This document shows, piece by piece, positions 49,674-58,503 of a stretch of 61,486 bases of DNA (position 1 is the stretch's first letter; every line of letters starts with the position of its first letter). A program made the translations under genes and the position numbers. Below the pieces are notes generated by a model. The model saw only the letters and a program-made list of their open reading frames with translations, had not been told where the DNA came from and did no database searches. The stretch comes from Candidatus Melainabacteria bacterium (GTDB lineage: Bacteria > Cyanobacteriota > Vampirovibrionia > Obscuribacterales > Obscuribacteraceae): positions 1-61,486 of the forward strand of contig JAFKGK010000016.1 in assembly GCA_017307165.1 (NCBI GenBank). Reading direction: 5' to 3'.

Positions 49674-52484
49674 ATGAAGCAAATCCGCACCTTCCTCTTC
49701 ACCGAGGCTTTCCGCCATTTCTCCCCGGAAGGCTCCGCCATCGACTCCGTCACGCGTGATGCGATGAAAGAACTTCTCGGTGGAAAAGGAGCCGGCCTCG
49801 CCGAGATGGGCGCATCCGGCGTCAACGTGCCGCCCGGCCTCACCATCACCACTACCACTTGCCACGAATACTACGATCAGGGCGGTCGACTGCCCGATGG
49901 GCTCATGGAGCAAGTCCGCGAAAAACTGGCAGTCGTCGAAGGTCAGCTTTCTCGCCGCCTTGGTGACCCCTCTGCCCCGCTTTTGCTGTCCGTCCGGTCC
50001 GGTGCAAAGTTTTCGATGCCCGGCATGATGGACACTATCCTCAACCTCGGCCTCAACGACGAGACCGTTCTCGGCCTGGCTGCGCTTTCGGATACACCCG
50101 AGCATCGGCGTTTTGCCTGGGACAGCTACCGTCGCTTCATCCAGATGTTTGGCAATGTCGTGCTCGATATCGAGAAGGAAGCCTTCGAGCACGAACTGAG
50201 CGCCGTCAAGGCCCATGCCCAGGTCAAGCTCGACAGCGAACTCGGCGCCGAAGACTTTGTCAGCGTGGTCGATCGCTACAAGCGCCTGGTGCGCGAAAAG
50301 ACCGGTGGCGATTTCCCGCAGGATACCAGTGAACAGCTCGCCATGGCGATCGAAGCGGTGTTCAGGTCATGGAACAACCCCCGCGCCATCTTCTACCGCG
50401 ATCTCAACAAGATCGATCACGACCTCGGCACTGCTGTCACTGTGCAATCGATGGTTTTCGGCAACCTCGACGATAAGTCCGGTACGGGCGTGTGCTTTAC
50501 CCGCAATCCCGCCACCGGCGCACGTGAGCTCTATGGTGAATATCTGACCCGCGCACAGGGCGAAGACGTGGTGGCGGGCATCCGCACTCCGCGCAAGATC
50601 GCCGAACTCGCGCAGGAAATGCCGGCGGTCAATGCTGAGCTGCTCGAGACTATCGCTCGGCTCGAGCATCACTACCGTGATCTGCAGGACATCGAATTTA
50701 CCATCGAACAAGGCCGGCTCTACATCCTGCAGACCCGCAGCGGCAAGCGCAACGCCACCAGCGCTGTGCGGGTCGCCGTCGAGATGGCGCAAGAAGGCAT
50801 CATTACTCGCGAAGAAGCAATCGGCCGCGTCGATCCTCGCGATTTGATCCAGCTTCTCCTGCCGAGTTTTGATATCAAGGCCAAGGCTCGTGCCAAGGAC
50901 GACGGTCGCCTCCTGGCTACCGGTCTCAATGCCTCTCCTGGCGCGGCTATCGGTGAGATCGTCTTTGATCCGGACACGGCTGCCGAACGTGGCGCTCGAG
51001 GCGACAAGGTCATTCTCGTGCGGGAAGAGACTTGCCCGGACGACATCCATGGCATGGTGCCGGCGCAAGGCATCGTCACCGCGCGCGGTGGCATGACCAG
51101 TCACGCTGCCGTTGTCGCCCGTGGTATGGGCAAGCCTTGCGTGGCTGGTTGCGAGACTTTCAAGATCGATGTGCATGCACGAACCTTGAGCGTGGCCGGC
51201 AAGGTCTTTCGCGATGGCGACGTGATTTCGATCGACGGAGCGACAGGCGAAATCTTTGCAGGCTCGATCGACACCGCCGAAATCGCAGGGTCAGAGCACC
51301 TGGATCTGCTGCTCTCGTGGGCCGATGAATTGCAGGGTCTCGGCGTGCGCGCTAATGCCGATACCCCGGAAGATGCCCGGCTCGCTCGTGACTTTGGTGC
51401 TGTCGGCATCGGACTGTGCCGGACAGAGCACATGTTTATGGCTCAGGAGCGACTCGCCGTCATGCAGCGCATGATCCTCGCGGACGACAAGGCCAGCCGC
51501 CAGGCTGCCCTCGACGAGCTCCTGCCGATGCAACGAGCCGATTTCGTCGGTATTTTCGAAGCCATGGATGGTCTGCCTGTCACGATCCGTCTGCTCGATC
51601 CGCCGCTGCACGAGTTTTTGCCGCGGCTCGAAGAATTGATCGAAGAAGTTGCCACTCTCAAGGCCGCCATCAAGTACAAGCGGAGTGGCGGTCGCAAGGC
51701 TGGCTCCAGCAATTCCACCAGCAAGGCTCCAAAGCTTGAAGTCCAGCTTGCTGAGCGCCAGGCTCTGTTGGCCAAAGTGCGTGATTTGTCGGAATCCAAT
51801 CCGATGATGGGCCGTCGTGGCTGCCGCCTGGGTCTTGTGGATGCCGAGATCAACGTGATGCAGGTGCGTGCGATTTTCGAGGCGGCTTGCGATGTGCAGT
51901 CGCGAGGTGCTCGGGTCTTGCCGGAGATCATGATCCCGCTGGTCGGCCACGTCAACGAGCTGGCTTTTGCTCGCGCGGTGCTCGAAAAGACCGCTCTCGA
52001 AGTCATGTCCGAACGCGGTGTCAATGTCGAGTACAAGTTTGGCACAATGATCGAGGTGCCGCGAGCTGCGCTCACGGCAGATGAGATCGCTCAACATGCC
52101 GAGTTCTTTAGCTTTGGCACTAACGATCTGACGCAGATGACTTTCGGCTTCAGTCGGGACGATGCTGAAGGAAAGTTTCTCAACCACTATCTCGAAGGCA
52201 TCGACGTGCTTGGAGAGAAGAAGCGCGTGCTGAAGGACAATCCTTTTGCTCAGCTTGATGTGGGTGGGGTGGGCAAACTGATGCGCCTGGCAGCTGATGG
52301 TGGCCGGAGCGTACGCCCCGGCATCAAGTTGGGCATTTGTGGCGAACATGGTGGTGACCCTGCTTCGATTGCTTTCGCATACGAGCTCGGTTTGAACTAT
52401 GTGAGCTGCTCACCGTATCGCGTACCGATCGCTCGTCTGGCAGCGGCTCAGGCCCGTTTGAGTGGTGGGCAGCGGGACAGGTAA
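49674..52484 (+). CDS. ppdK: pyruvate, phosphate dikinase
   Basis: This 936-aa enzyme converts pyruvate + ATP + Pi to PEP + AMP + PPi, or the reverse. The N-terminal nucleotide-binding domain begins GGKGAGLAEM. The central swivelling domain carries the phospho-His in GGMTSHAAVVARGMG (His 477). The C-terminal PEP/pyruvate barrel has GLCRTEHMF, EIMIPLVGH and the final GICGEHGGDP with its Cys-containing loop. It is slightly longer than usual (870-900) because of a basic Gly/Ser-rich insert (about 675-700). AGGAG seven bases upstream fixes the start. It links to gluconeogenesis via the aldolase. Confidence 0.95.
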   Translation: MKQIRTFLFTEAFRHFSPEGSAIDSVTRDAMKELLGGKGAGLAEMGASGVNVPPGLTITTTTCHEYYDQGGRLPDGLMEQVREKLAVVEGQLSRRLGDPSAPLLLSVRSGAKFSMPGMMDTILNLGLNDETVLGLAALSDTPEHRRFAWDSYRRFIQMFGNVVLDIEKEAFEHELSAVKAHAQVKLDSELGAEDFVSVVDRYKRLVREKTGGDFPQDTSEQLAMAIEAVFRSWNNPRAIFYRDLNKIDHDLGTAVTVQSMVFGNLDDKSGTGVCFTRNPATGARELYGEYLTRAQGEDVVAGIRTPRKIAELAQEMPAVNAELLETIARLEHHYRDLQDIEFTIEQGRLYILQTRSGKRNATSAVRVAVEMAQEGIITREEAIGRVDPRDLIQLLLPSFDIKAKARAKDDGRLLATGLNASPGAAIGEIVFDPDTAAERGARGDKVILVREETCPDDIHGMVPAQGIVTARGGMTSHAAVVARGMGKPCVAGCETFKIDVHARTLSVAGKVFRDGDVISIDGATGEIFAGSIDTAEIAGSEHLDLLLSWADELQGLGVRANADTPEDARLARDFGAVGIGLCRTEHMFMAQERLAVMQRMILADDKASRQAALDELLPMQRADFVGIFEAMDGLPVTIRLLDPPLHEFLPRLEELIEEVATLKAAIKYKRSGGRKAGSSNSTSKAPKLEVQLAERQALLAKVRDLSESNPMMGRRGCRLGLVDAEINVMQVRAIFEAACDVQSRGARVLPEIMIPLVGHVNELAFARAVLEKTALEVMSERGVNVEYKFGTMIEVPRAALTADEIAQHAEFFSFGTNDLTQMTFGFSRDDAEGKFLNHYLEGIDVLGEKKRVLKDNPFAQLDVGGVGKLMRLAADGGRSVRPGIKLGICGEHGGDPASIAFAYELGLNYVSCSPYRVPIARLAAAQARLSGGQRDR

Positions 52485-52521
52485 AGTGATAAGCAAGCTT
52501 TGCGGCCCGTGATGTGACTTG

Positions 52522-52575
52522 ATAGAGGGGGCTTTTTGTGCGCTAATGCGTGCCTAGGGCCCTCTCTATTTTTTT
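52522..52575 (+). terminator. intrinsic terminator of ppdK
   Basis: ATAGAGGGGGC pairs with GCCCTCTCTAT across an internal loop and is followed by TTTTTTT. Confidence 0.87.
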
Positions 52576-52648
52576 GTTTATTAGTAATTTTGGGGTATGG
52601 GTGGAGTTGGTGTCCATGGTGGGTTTTTTGGGCCCAAAAATGGAGTGA

Positions 52649-52671
52649 CAGAAATTTATTTTCAATTTCTG
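52649..52671. repeat. CAGA-N15-TCTG intergenic palindrome, copy K
   Basis: CAGAAATT...AATTTCTG is a perfect 8-bp inverted repeat with a 7-base centre, the most symmetric member. It lies between convergent genes. Confidence 0.75.
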
Positions 52672-52812
52672 CAAGTCTCCAAATCCCCTCGTCACAACGG
52701 TTGGCCGGCTTTCCTGAGCCTTAATCAATAAACTGCCCCATGAATTTTTGACACAGCCCACAACACTAAAAAATCGCATTTATATTATAAAAAGTAGTAC
52801 ACTCAAACATTT

Positions 52813-52860
52813 AAAAAATCAGCCGCCGCCAAAAATGCTTTAAGCATCTCCAGCGGCGGC
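52813..52860 (-). terminator. intrinsic terminator of the 127-aa protein gene
   Basis: GCCGCCGC (52822-52829) pairs with GCGGCGGC (52853-52860), with GATGC/GCAT-type pairing inside. On the minus strand TGATTTTTT follows. Confidence 0.85.
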
Positions 52861-52893
52861 CCCTATTTAATTAGATATTTTCAGCATCAACGA

Positions 52894-53277
52894 TCAGGCA
52901 GCGACCAAGTCGAGATCCTGCGCCTGAGCCCGAGCCCGAACTTCGATCGATTCGGCCTCCTTGGCGAGAACGACGACTTCTTCTTCGGTCAGCGATTCGC
53001 CACCGAGGAAGGCCCTCACTGAAGCAGCAGCACGACGGGTCAGTCGGGCGGCCTGAATGCGCAGATCATTGTCAGAGTCGCTCAGCAGTTCCGTTACGGA
53101 TTCGAGATCCTGCGCTGTGATCTCGACGCAACGACGATAAAGGTCCTTGTCTGCGGGCTTGGCCCGACGAAAGTGCGCAGCATCCGCCAGTTGATTGGCC
53201 AGCAACCGCAGGTAGAGTGCGGCCATGGTCAGGTCGTGGCTGGAGGGAGCGGCGTTCTGGTTCTTGGTCATTGACAT
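52894..53277 (-). CDS. hypothetical helical protein
   Basis: This is a 127-aa, almost entirely helical, charged cytosolic protein (LYLRLLANQLADAAHFRRA, LTRRAAASVRAFLGG). I recognise no family. AGGAG precedes the ATG by about six bases. It has a long structured leader: a nested hairpin at 53367-53404 and the element at 53529-53558, both with counterparts before the HD-domain gene at 59352. The GC-biased codon use suggests it is well expressed. Confidence 0.68.
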   Translation of the reverse strand: MSMTKNQNAAPSSHDLTMAALYLRLLANQLADAAHFRRAKPADKDLYRRCVEITAQDLESVTELLSDSDNDLRIQAARLTRRAAASVRAFLGGESLTEEEVVVLAKEAESIEVRARAQAQDLDLVAA

Positions 53278-53366
53278 GGACTCCTAGTCTTGTTCTGTGA
53301 CGCTATATGCGTCGATCATTTCTTGTCTTGTCCTACACACCAGCTCAGGCAGGCGCGACAAGAACA

Positions 53367-53404
53367 GGGCCTAGAGGAGGGCTCGCAGGAGGCGAGAAAG
53401 GCCC
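53367..53404 (-). promoter_or_regulatory. structured leader hairpin of the 127-aa protein gene
   Basis: GGGCCT/AGGCCC (outer) and CTCGC/GCGAG (inner) form a two-tier stem about 90 bases upstream of the start. It could stabilise the mRNA or regulate translation. Confidence 0.45.
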
Positions 53405-53528
53405 AGGGGAATGAAGATTACGGCGAAGCTACCAAGACGGCGGCAAGGACCGTATAACCTCCATGGTTACTTTTTTAAATGCGAGCAGTGCAGTAGCTGA
53501 TTTTTTGGCTAGCGAACTCCAGATGTTG

Positions 53529-53558
53529 ATGAAAAAAAGGGACATATCGAACCTAGCT
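53529..53558 (-). promoter_or_regulatory. shared leader/promoter element, copy 1
   Basis: On the minus strand the sequence reads GCTAGGTTCGATATGTCCC followed by TTTTTTT and is preceded by a small hairpin (CTAGCACCT/AGGTG.GCTAG). It is about 250 bases upstream of the 127-aa protein gene. It matches 59521-59550 at most positions. Confidence 0.5.
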
Positions 53559-53692
53559 CACCTGCTTGGCAAGGTGCTAGATATGTTGCGTAGTTTTATC
53601 GCTATGGGCCCACAAAGGCCTAGCGCGCTTGCGCGAACGCGATTGGAAAGTAAAAAGTAAAAAGAAGAAAGTAAAAAGAAGACCTTGGAAAG

Positions 53693-54277
53693 TCAGCCTT
53701 CTTTTGCTTTGTTGAGCATCATTTTTGAAATGGCCTTGAGAGTGGCAAAGACGCCTCTCCCCTCAAAAGCCACCGCTTCGAATGAGGGCACTTTGTGACT
53801 GTTGAGCTCCGCTTCCATGCGTTCGAGAGACATAGCCGTCGTCAAATCTCGCTTGTTGTACTGCAAGACCCATGGAATATCAGTGACCGTCAGACGGTAT
53901 TCTTTGAGATTTTCCATCATATTGGCCAGGGACTTTTGGTTTTCTTCAGAGCGCGTCACGTTGGAATCTGCAACGAAGACTATCCCATCCACATCGCGTA
54001 AAATCAGCTTGCGGCTTTTGTTGTACTCTTCTTGCCCTGGCACCGTATACATCGAGATGCGCGCTTTGAAGCCATTGATAGTGCCTAGATCGATCGGCAT
54101 AAAATCAAAGAACAGGGTCCGTTCAGTCTCTGTGGCCAAGCTGACCAACTCTCCGCGCGTGGTCGGCGAGAGCTGACTGTGTATGACTTTGAGATTGGTT
54201 GTCTTGCCGCCCAGGCCAGTGCCGTAATAGACGAGCTTGAACGTGATCTCTTTGGTACCGTAGTTGACTAAGGCCAT
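53693..54277 (-). CDS. mglA: MglA-like small GTPase
   Basis: This 194-aa Ras-like GTPase has P-loop GTGLGGKTTN (about 19-28), a switch II region PGQEEYNKSRK preceded by the MglA-family YTV, and the guanine-specificity motif NKRD. The sequence DFMPIDLG is also typical of MglA. MglA sets front-rear polarity for gliding and type IV pili; its MglB regulator is not in the window. The ATG at 54277 aligns with the usual MglA start; a GTG 15 codons upstream is less likely. Confidence 0.9.
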   Translation of the reverse strand: MALVNYGTKEITFKLVYYGTGLGGKTTNLKVIHSQLSPTTRGELVSLATETERTLFFDFMPIDLGTINGFKARISMYTVPGQEEYNKSRKLILRDVDGIVFVADSNVTRSEENQKSLANMMENLKEYRLTVTDIPWVLQYNKRDLTTAMSLERMEAELNSHKVPSFEAVAFEGRGVFATLKAISKMMLNKAKEG

Positions 54278-54361
54278 TTGGCTGAGATTACCTGAAATGT
54301 CTTGCGAAGAAAGTGATGCCACTTATTTTACATGCCACGCTTTGAGCAAAGTTGTCGCTAA

Positions 54362-55564
54362 CTATCTGGATGCCTTGCGCATTTTTTTATCCTCGTACAT
54401 TTGTCTGTCCGCCTCTTGCATCAGAGCTGCAGCGCTTTTGCGCCCGCCACGCGAGCAGGCGAGTCCAAGTGAAATGCCTACTGGATATTGTTGTCCCGAA
54501 TTGTTGGACATCCGTATGTGTGCAGTTTGAGAGAGTCTCTGCATCAATACCCTGCCCTCGGCCAGAGTTGTCTGAGGCAAAATGATCGCAAACTCGTCTC
54601 CACCTGTACGAGCTACGCTATCGTAAGGCCGAAGGACTTGGGAGATAGCATCGGACATTTTGCGCAGAGCCAGATCTCCCTGTTGATGACCGAGTGCATC
54701 ATTGACAGCCTTGAAGCCATCAAGGTCTCCCACTATCACGCAAGTGCTGGTATTGTTGCGGCTTGCCCGGTCCAACTCGGTGGAAAGCTGCTGATCGAAA
54801 CCTGCCCGATTGAGTTTGCCGGTAACTTTATCTGTGCGGATATCGGTTTGGAGTGTATCTATCCGGGTCTGCATCTCGGCTTTTTCTCTGATTTTGCTTA
54901 TGCCTACCTCTGATTTGCCGTGCAATACCCCGAGTGCTGCGCCAGTAAAAGCAAAAGCATAAGCGTCGATCGCAGCCTCTTTGGCAGAGGTATGCCTGCT
55001 TGTCAGAGCATTATCGACCGCTCCTCCAGCAAGCCCAGCAATAAAACCCTTGCCCGCTGGATGAAGTGCAGGCAGATGTGTGGATAGCTTGTCGTGAGCG
55101 GCGCCCATGACTGCAAATGTGGTGGCTCCCACAGCCGCATGCTGCAGGCGCGATTGGATCTGCTCTCCAGGATCATCTCCTTGCGCTGGTCTGGCCAGAC
55201 CCTCGTACAACGCGCCAGTAGTAGCGCTCCTCCCGATCGATGCAAAAAATGGTTGTGGCCCTTTGACCTTGCCGCGCGACAAAATCGATACCAGTGCGAT
55301 ATCCGCTGTAGCTCCCAGACCACCGCCGATCTGCTGAGCGTGCCATTTTGGCGATAACGCTGGTGCAGGCGAGGGCTCGTGAACTATCTCCAGTCGCGGC
55401 AAAATCTGCTCCGCCATTTCCCTCCTAACGCCCAGACTGCGTGCCATACAGCGCGCCATCTGATTGCCGCTGTCCATGGGCATCTGGATGCCCGTATACA
55501 AAGCCGACTCTAGCGTGGTACAAGCCAGTCCACTGATCTCGCGGCAATCGATTGTCTTAGCCAT
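54362..55564 (-). CDS. GGDEF diguanylate cyclase with unusual N-terminal region
   Basis: This is a 400-aa protein. The C-terminal about 165 residues form a GGDEF domain with the intact active site RTGGDEFAII and the upstream DLDGFKAVNDALGH, so it should make c-di-GMP. The N-terminal about 200 residues are Ala/Gly-rich, with repeated GxxxG-like stretches (FIAGLAGGAVDNAL, AYAFAFTGAALGVLHG). No known sensor domain is visible; it may be a membrane-inserting or self-associating region. AGAGG eight bases before the ATG at 55564 supports the start. It is next to mglA. Confidence 0.88.
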   Translation of the reverse strand: MAKTIDCREISGLACTTLESALYTGIQMPMDSGNQMARCMARSLGVRREMAEQILPRLEIVHEPSPAPALSPKWHAQQIGGGLGATADIALVSILSRGKVKGPQPFFASIGRSATTGALYEGLARPAQGDDPGEQIQSRLQHAAVGATTFAVMGAAHDKLSTHLPALHPAGKGFIAGLAGGAVDNALTSRHTSAKEAAIDAYAFAFTGAALGVLHGKSEVGISKIREKAEMQTRIDTLQTDIRTDKVTGKLNRAGFDQQLSTELDRASRNNTSTCVIVGDLDGFKAVNDALGHQQGDLALRKMSDAISQVLRPYDSVARTGGDEFAIILPQTTLAEGRVLMQRLSQTAHIRMSNNSGQQYPVGISLGLACSRGGRKSAAALMQEADRQMYEDKKMRKASR

Positions 55565-55669
55565 GGTCTTTACCTCTGCTTGGGGAAAAGCAGTGTAAGC
55601 CCGTTTTGGACGTTTGGAACGCAACTTGTCCTTATACAGAGTTTTGCCTTTTTAGATTAAATCTCCAGG

Positions 55670-57790
55670 CTACTGCCTTAGCAGCCAACCTTGCCAACGC
55701 ATGACTTCGGCTACAGCAAGCGCAGATGAGGGGCAACCACGCGCTATGTGCGGAGCAGTACCATCAAATATTTCTGATATGCCTCCCAATAAGCCATCCT
55801 CGAGCAAGTGCGCCATGAGAGGCTGCAAGAGAGTTTTTGCCTTTTGCTGGGTTTCGCCACCGCTGCCTTGCACGTGTAAGAGAGCGTCCAGATACGGCCC
55901 TATTAACCAGGTCCAGACGCAACCTTGATGATAGGAGAGATCGCGATGATATTGATCGGCGTGCTCAAAGCCGCATCCATACTTGCTTTGGTATTCCGGA
56001 TCCCTGATGCTGAGTGAGCGCAGCCCATATGGAGTGAGGATCTCTTCCTCGATTTTTTTGAGGATTGCTGCTTCTTGCGTCTTGTCAAAAGCCCTGAAAG
56101 GCAGAGAGACAGCCACTATCTGATTGGCTCTTACGGTCTCGATCCGGCCGTGCTTGCCGGCAATGCCCAGTACGTGACTATCGATGCCATCGTACAGACA
56201 TTGTTTTTCTTCATTCCAAAATCTTTTTATACCTTCGCTTGTGGTGGCTAACTGTTTTTGCACCACATCAAGGCTTTTGTGTTGCCATCCCGTCTCAGCA
56301 GCTAGATGCAGGATGGTCTTGAGAAAATTGAACCAGAGCGCGTTGATTTCAACCGGCTTGCCTGCGCGCGGCGTGATGGGGATCTCGGCAATACGTGAGT
56401 CGTTCCATGTGTATTCTTGATCTGGCAGACCGCATACTACCAGTCCATCAGCCTCGTCCAGCTTTACCCCATCATGCTGATTGCTGGCGATCATGGCAAA
56501 TGTGTCCATGAGCACAGGCAGATGCTCTCTAGTAAAATCCTTGTCCTTTGTGAGGCGATAAAAATTGTGTAGAGCTAAAGCATAGGCAAGGGTGACATCG
56601 AGAGAATTAAACTCCAGACCTGGCTCTGTAAAAGCGTTTAGTGGCCACTTTGGCTCTATCGTCCGGTTTGCCACCATGCCATCGGCCCTGCGTGCAGCAA
56701 ATGCACGCAGTATGGCCCGGGCTTCATCAAAGCGTCTAACTGTCAAAGTCAATCCCACCAGGCCAAATAAGGCGCTCCGCCCCGAATCGTTAAACCAGGG
56801 GTAACCCTCGATTACTGATCTGCGCATCGGGTGTTCGGTGGCTTTCTCAAATGCATCGTTGACTATGAAAGTATCAGCGGCCAATATGAGCGCATCCACG
56901 CCTTGCGACCTGGGCAGTGAGGCCTTGCGGATCAATCCTAGCTGACGCTCGACCACGGCATTGACTTCGCTCTGGCAGTCAGGATCTTGATGCGGAGTTT
57001 CGAATGATGCTGCGATCGAATACTCTTCGTCAGACTTGAGAGCGTGGGATAAAGAACCGACAAGGTAGAGATCTTCGGTATCCGGCTCTCCACGGGCCGT
57101 TTCCTCTGCCCATGCATAATCCCACCACCATTGTTTTTCTGCCTGGTATTGGCCTTTCGGCCAAGAGAGGCACAATCTATTTTTTTCTTCGTTGAGTATG
57201 ATCAGGCTTTGATGAGGGCTGACCAGTTGCGGATAGCTCGCCTTAGCCGCGCCTTTCACCTCCATGTGATGGTTGCGGCAACCCACCAGAAAGCGGATAT
57301 TGATCTGGGCATGCGGCGCACGCTTGCCGCTGTCCGGATTGGGGATAAATGTATAGCCCACGGTGACTCTATCTTGACCATGCGTCATGACCATGCGCTT
57401 GATCAAATAATTGCCGTCTAACTGATAAACCCAGGTGGGGCTGGGCAGCATCGTAAAGCATTCGATATGCTTGTAGCCCATGGGTGAAATCACGCCACTG
57501 GCCCAGGTGTTGGAGGCCAAATCATAGTCATTGCCATTGATCGTGACTATTTCTTCGATACGTGACAATACTACCTGCCGACCCACGGGTGGCACCAAGG
57601 ACGATACCATGGCCGCATGATATTTGCGGCGGTTGATGGTCGAGATCGTACCGGAAGCATAACCGCCCAGTCCATTAGTTATGATCCACTCTCGATTGTC
57701 CGGCTGATTGCGCGTTGGAAACCATACAGGTATCTCGTAGTCGATCTGCCTGTGTCGTGATTTAAGCCAGCCGGTAAGTCCAAAAGTCAT
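55670..57790 (-). CDS. glycogen debranching-type amylo-alpha-1,6-glucosidase (GDE family)
   Basis: This is a 706-aa protein with the GDE N-terminal domain (WIITNGLGGYASGTI...NRRKYHAAMV, about 35-60) and a C-terminal (alpha/alpha)6 barrel ending in the family motif GGISEIFDGTAPHIARGC. The normally invariant PWFxDWGRD motif reads YPWFNDSGRS here (about 330-340), so the Asp of GRD is Ser; the C-terminal Glu remains. Activity may therefore be altered. It starts one base after the TPR gene stop (TGACATG), so the two share a transcript. Confidence 0.87.
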   Translation of the reverse strand: MTFGLTGWLKSRHRQIDYEIPVWFPTRNQPDNREWIITNGLGGYASGTISTINRRKYHAAMVSSLVPPVGRQVVLSRIEEIVTINGNDYDLASNTWASGVISPMGYKHIECFTMLPSPTWVYQLDGNYLIKRMVMTHGQDRVTVGYTFIPNPDSGKRAPHAQINIRFLVGCRNHHMEVKGAAKASYPQLVSPHQSLIILNEEKNRLCLSWPKGQYQAEKQWWWDYAWAEETARGEPDTEDLYLVGSLSHALKSDEEYSIAASFETPHQDPDCQSEVNAVVERQLGLIRKASLPRSQGVDALILAADTFIVNDAFEKATEHPMRRSVIEGYPWFNDSGRSALFGLVGLTLTVRRFDEARAILRAFAARRADGMVANRTIEPKWPLNAFTEPGLEFNSLDVTLAYALALHNFYRLTKDKDFTREHLPVLMDTFAMIASNQHDGVKLDEADGLVVCGLPDQEYTWNDSRIAEIPITPRAGKPVEINALWFNFLKTILHLAAETGWQHKSLDVVQKQLATTSEGIKRFWNEEKQCLYDGIDSHVLGIAGKHGRIETVRANQIVAVSLPFRAFDKTQEAAILKKIEEEILTPYGLRSLSIRDPEYQSKYGCGFEHADQYHRDLSYHQGCVWTWLIGPYLDALLHVQGSGGETQQKAKTLLQPLMAHLLEDGLLGGISEIFDGTAPHIARGCPSSALAVAEVMRWQGWLLRQ

Positions 57791-57791
57791 G

Positions 57792-58358
57792 TCAGTTGGA
57801 AAGAGTCTCTGATTCGGGGGCGACGCTCGGCATCGCCTGCCAATTGCCTGTTTTGCGCCAGCTGGTCGCCTTGACCTTTTCGGCTAGTGCTTTGAGTTCG
57901 CGGGCCTCTTCGACTCTCTCTAGCATGAGCAAGAGATCCGCATAGTTGCCCAAAAGACTGATAACCTCCGGGTGACGACCACCCAATACTCTGGTTTTGA
58001 TCGACATGGCGAGCTTGTAAAAGGGCTCGGCCTCCACGTATTTGGACCAGGAGTGATAGAGCAAGGCCAGATTGTAGGCCATGGTGCCAACATCTGGATG
58101 ATGGTGACCTAGTTTTTGCTCGTAGAGCCTTAGAAGCCTGCGACAAATGGGCGCTGCAAACTCGTGCTTACCTTGATACCAAAACACTTCGGCCAGACCT
58201 TCGAGGCTGGTCGTAAGCATGGCATTGTCAGGCCCATAGTCCTCGGCTACTTCGAGAGAGGCCAGCCACAATTTTTCGGCGTCGCCATAAAGACCGGCCT
58301 TGACGGCGGCTTCTGCCGACGAACGATAAATCTTCCAGATGTCGTTGACGATTGACAC
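57792..58358 (-). CDS. TPR-repeat protein
   Basis: This is a 188-aa helical protein with about four TPR/kinesin-light-chain-like units of 42 residues (GLAEVFWYQGKHEFAAPICR, AYNLALLYHSWSKYVEAEPFY, then HPEVISLLGNYADLL). Both the protein and its start (SIVNDIWKIYRSSAEAAVKAG) resemble the TPR protein at 13072-13620. GTG is the start, with GAGGG six bases upstream. It is followed after one base by the debranching-type enzyme, suggesting a scaffold for that enzyme or for glycogen metabolism; this is inference. Confidence 0.87.
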   Translation of the reverse strand: MSIVNDIWKIYRSSAEAAVKAGLYGDAEKLWLASLEVAEDYGPDNAMLTTSLEGLAEVFWYQGKHEFAAPICRRLLRLYEQKLGHHHPDVGTMAYNLALLYHSWSKYVEAEPFYKLAMSIKTRVLGGRHPEVISLLGNYADLLLMLERVEEARELKALAEKVKATSWRKTGNWQAMPSVAPESETLSN

Positions 58359-58450
58359 GATTGCCCTCGAACTTTTTATAGCACTTATTTTCCCGTCTTG
58401 GGCAAATTCTATCTGCTCGACAAAATGGTTTATACTATGATGTTTAGTAT

Positions 58451-58494
58451 AAAAATTTAAAAAGAGAAAAGTCCGGTTGTGCCGGACTTCTCTC
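58451..58494 (-). terminator. intrinsic terminator of the HD-domain gene
   Basis: AGTCCGG/CCGGACT with flanking GAGA/TCTC pairing, nine bases past the stop, followed on the minus strand by TTTTTAAATTTTT. Confidence 0.88.
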
Positions 58495-58503
58495 AGTTGT
58501 AGA

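Noticed and set aside
53463..53660. 65-codon plus-strand frame downstream of mglA
   Set aside because: The protein looks plausible but there is no ribosome site. It runs through the conserved leader element of the minus-strand gene, which better explains the sequence there.
53648..53682. AAAGTAAAAAG-type simple repeat
   Set aside because: A short purine-rich slippage tract past mglA. It is too short and simple to be assigned a role.
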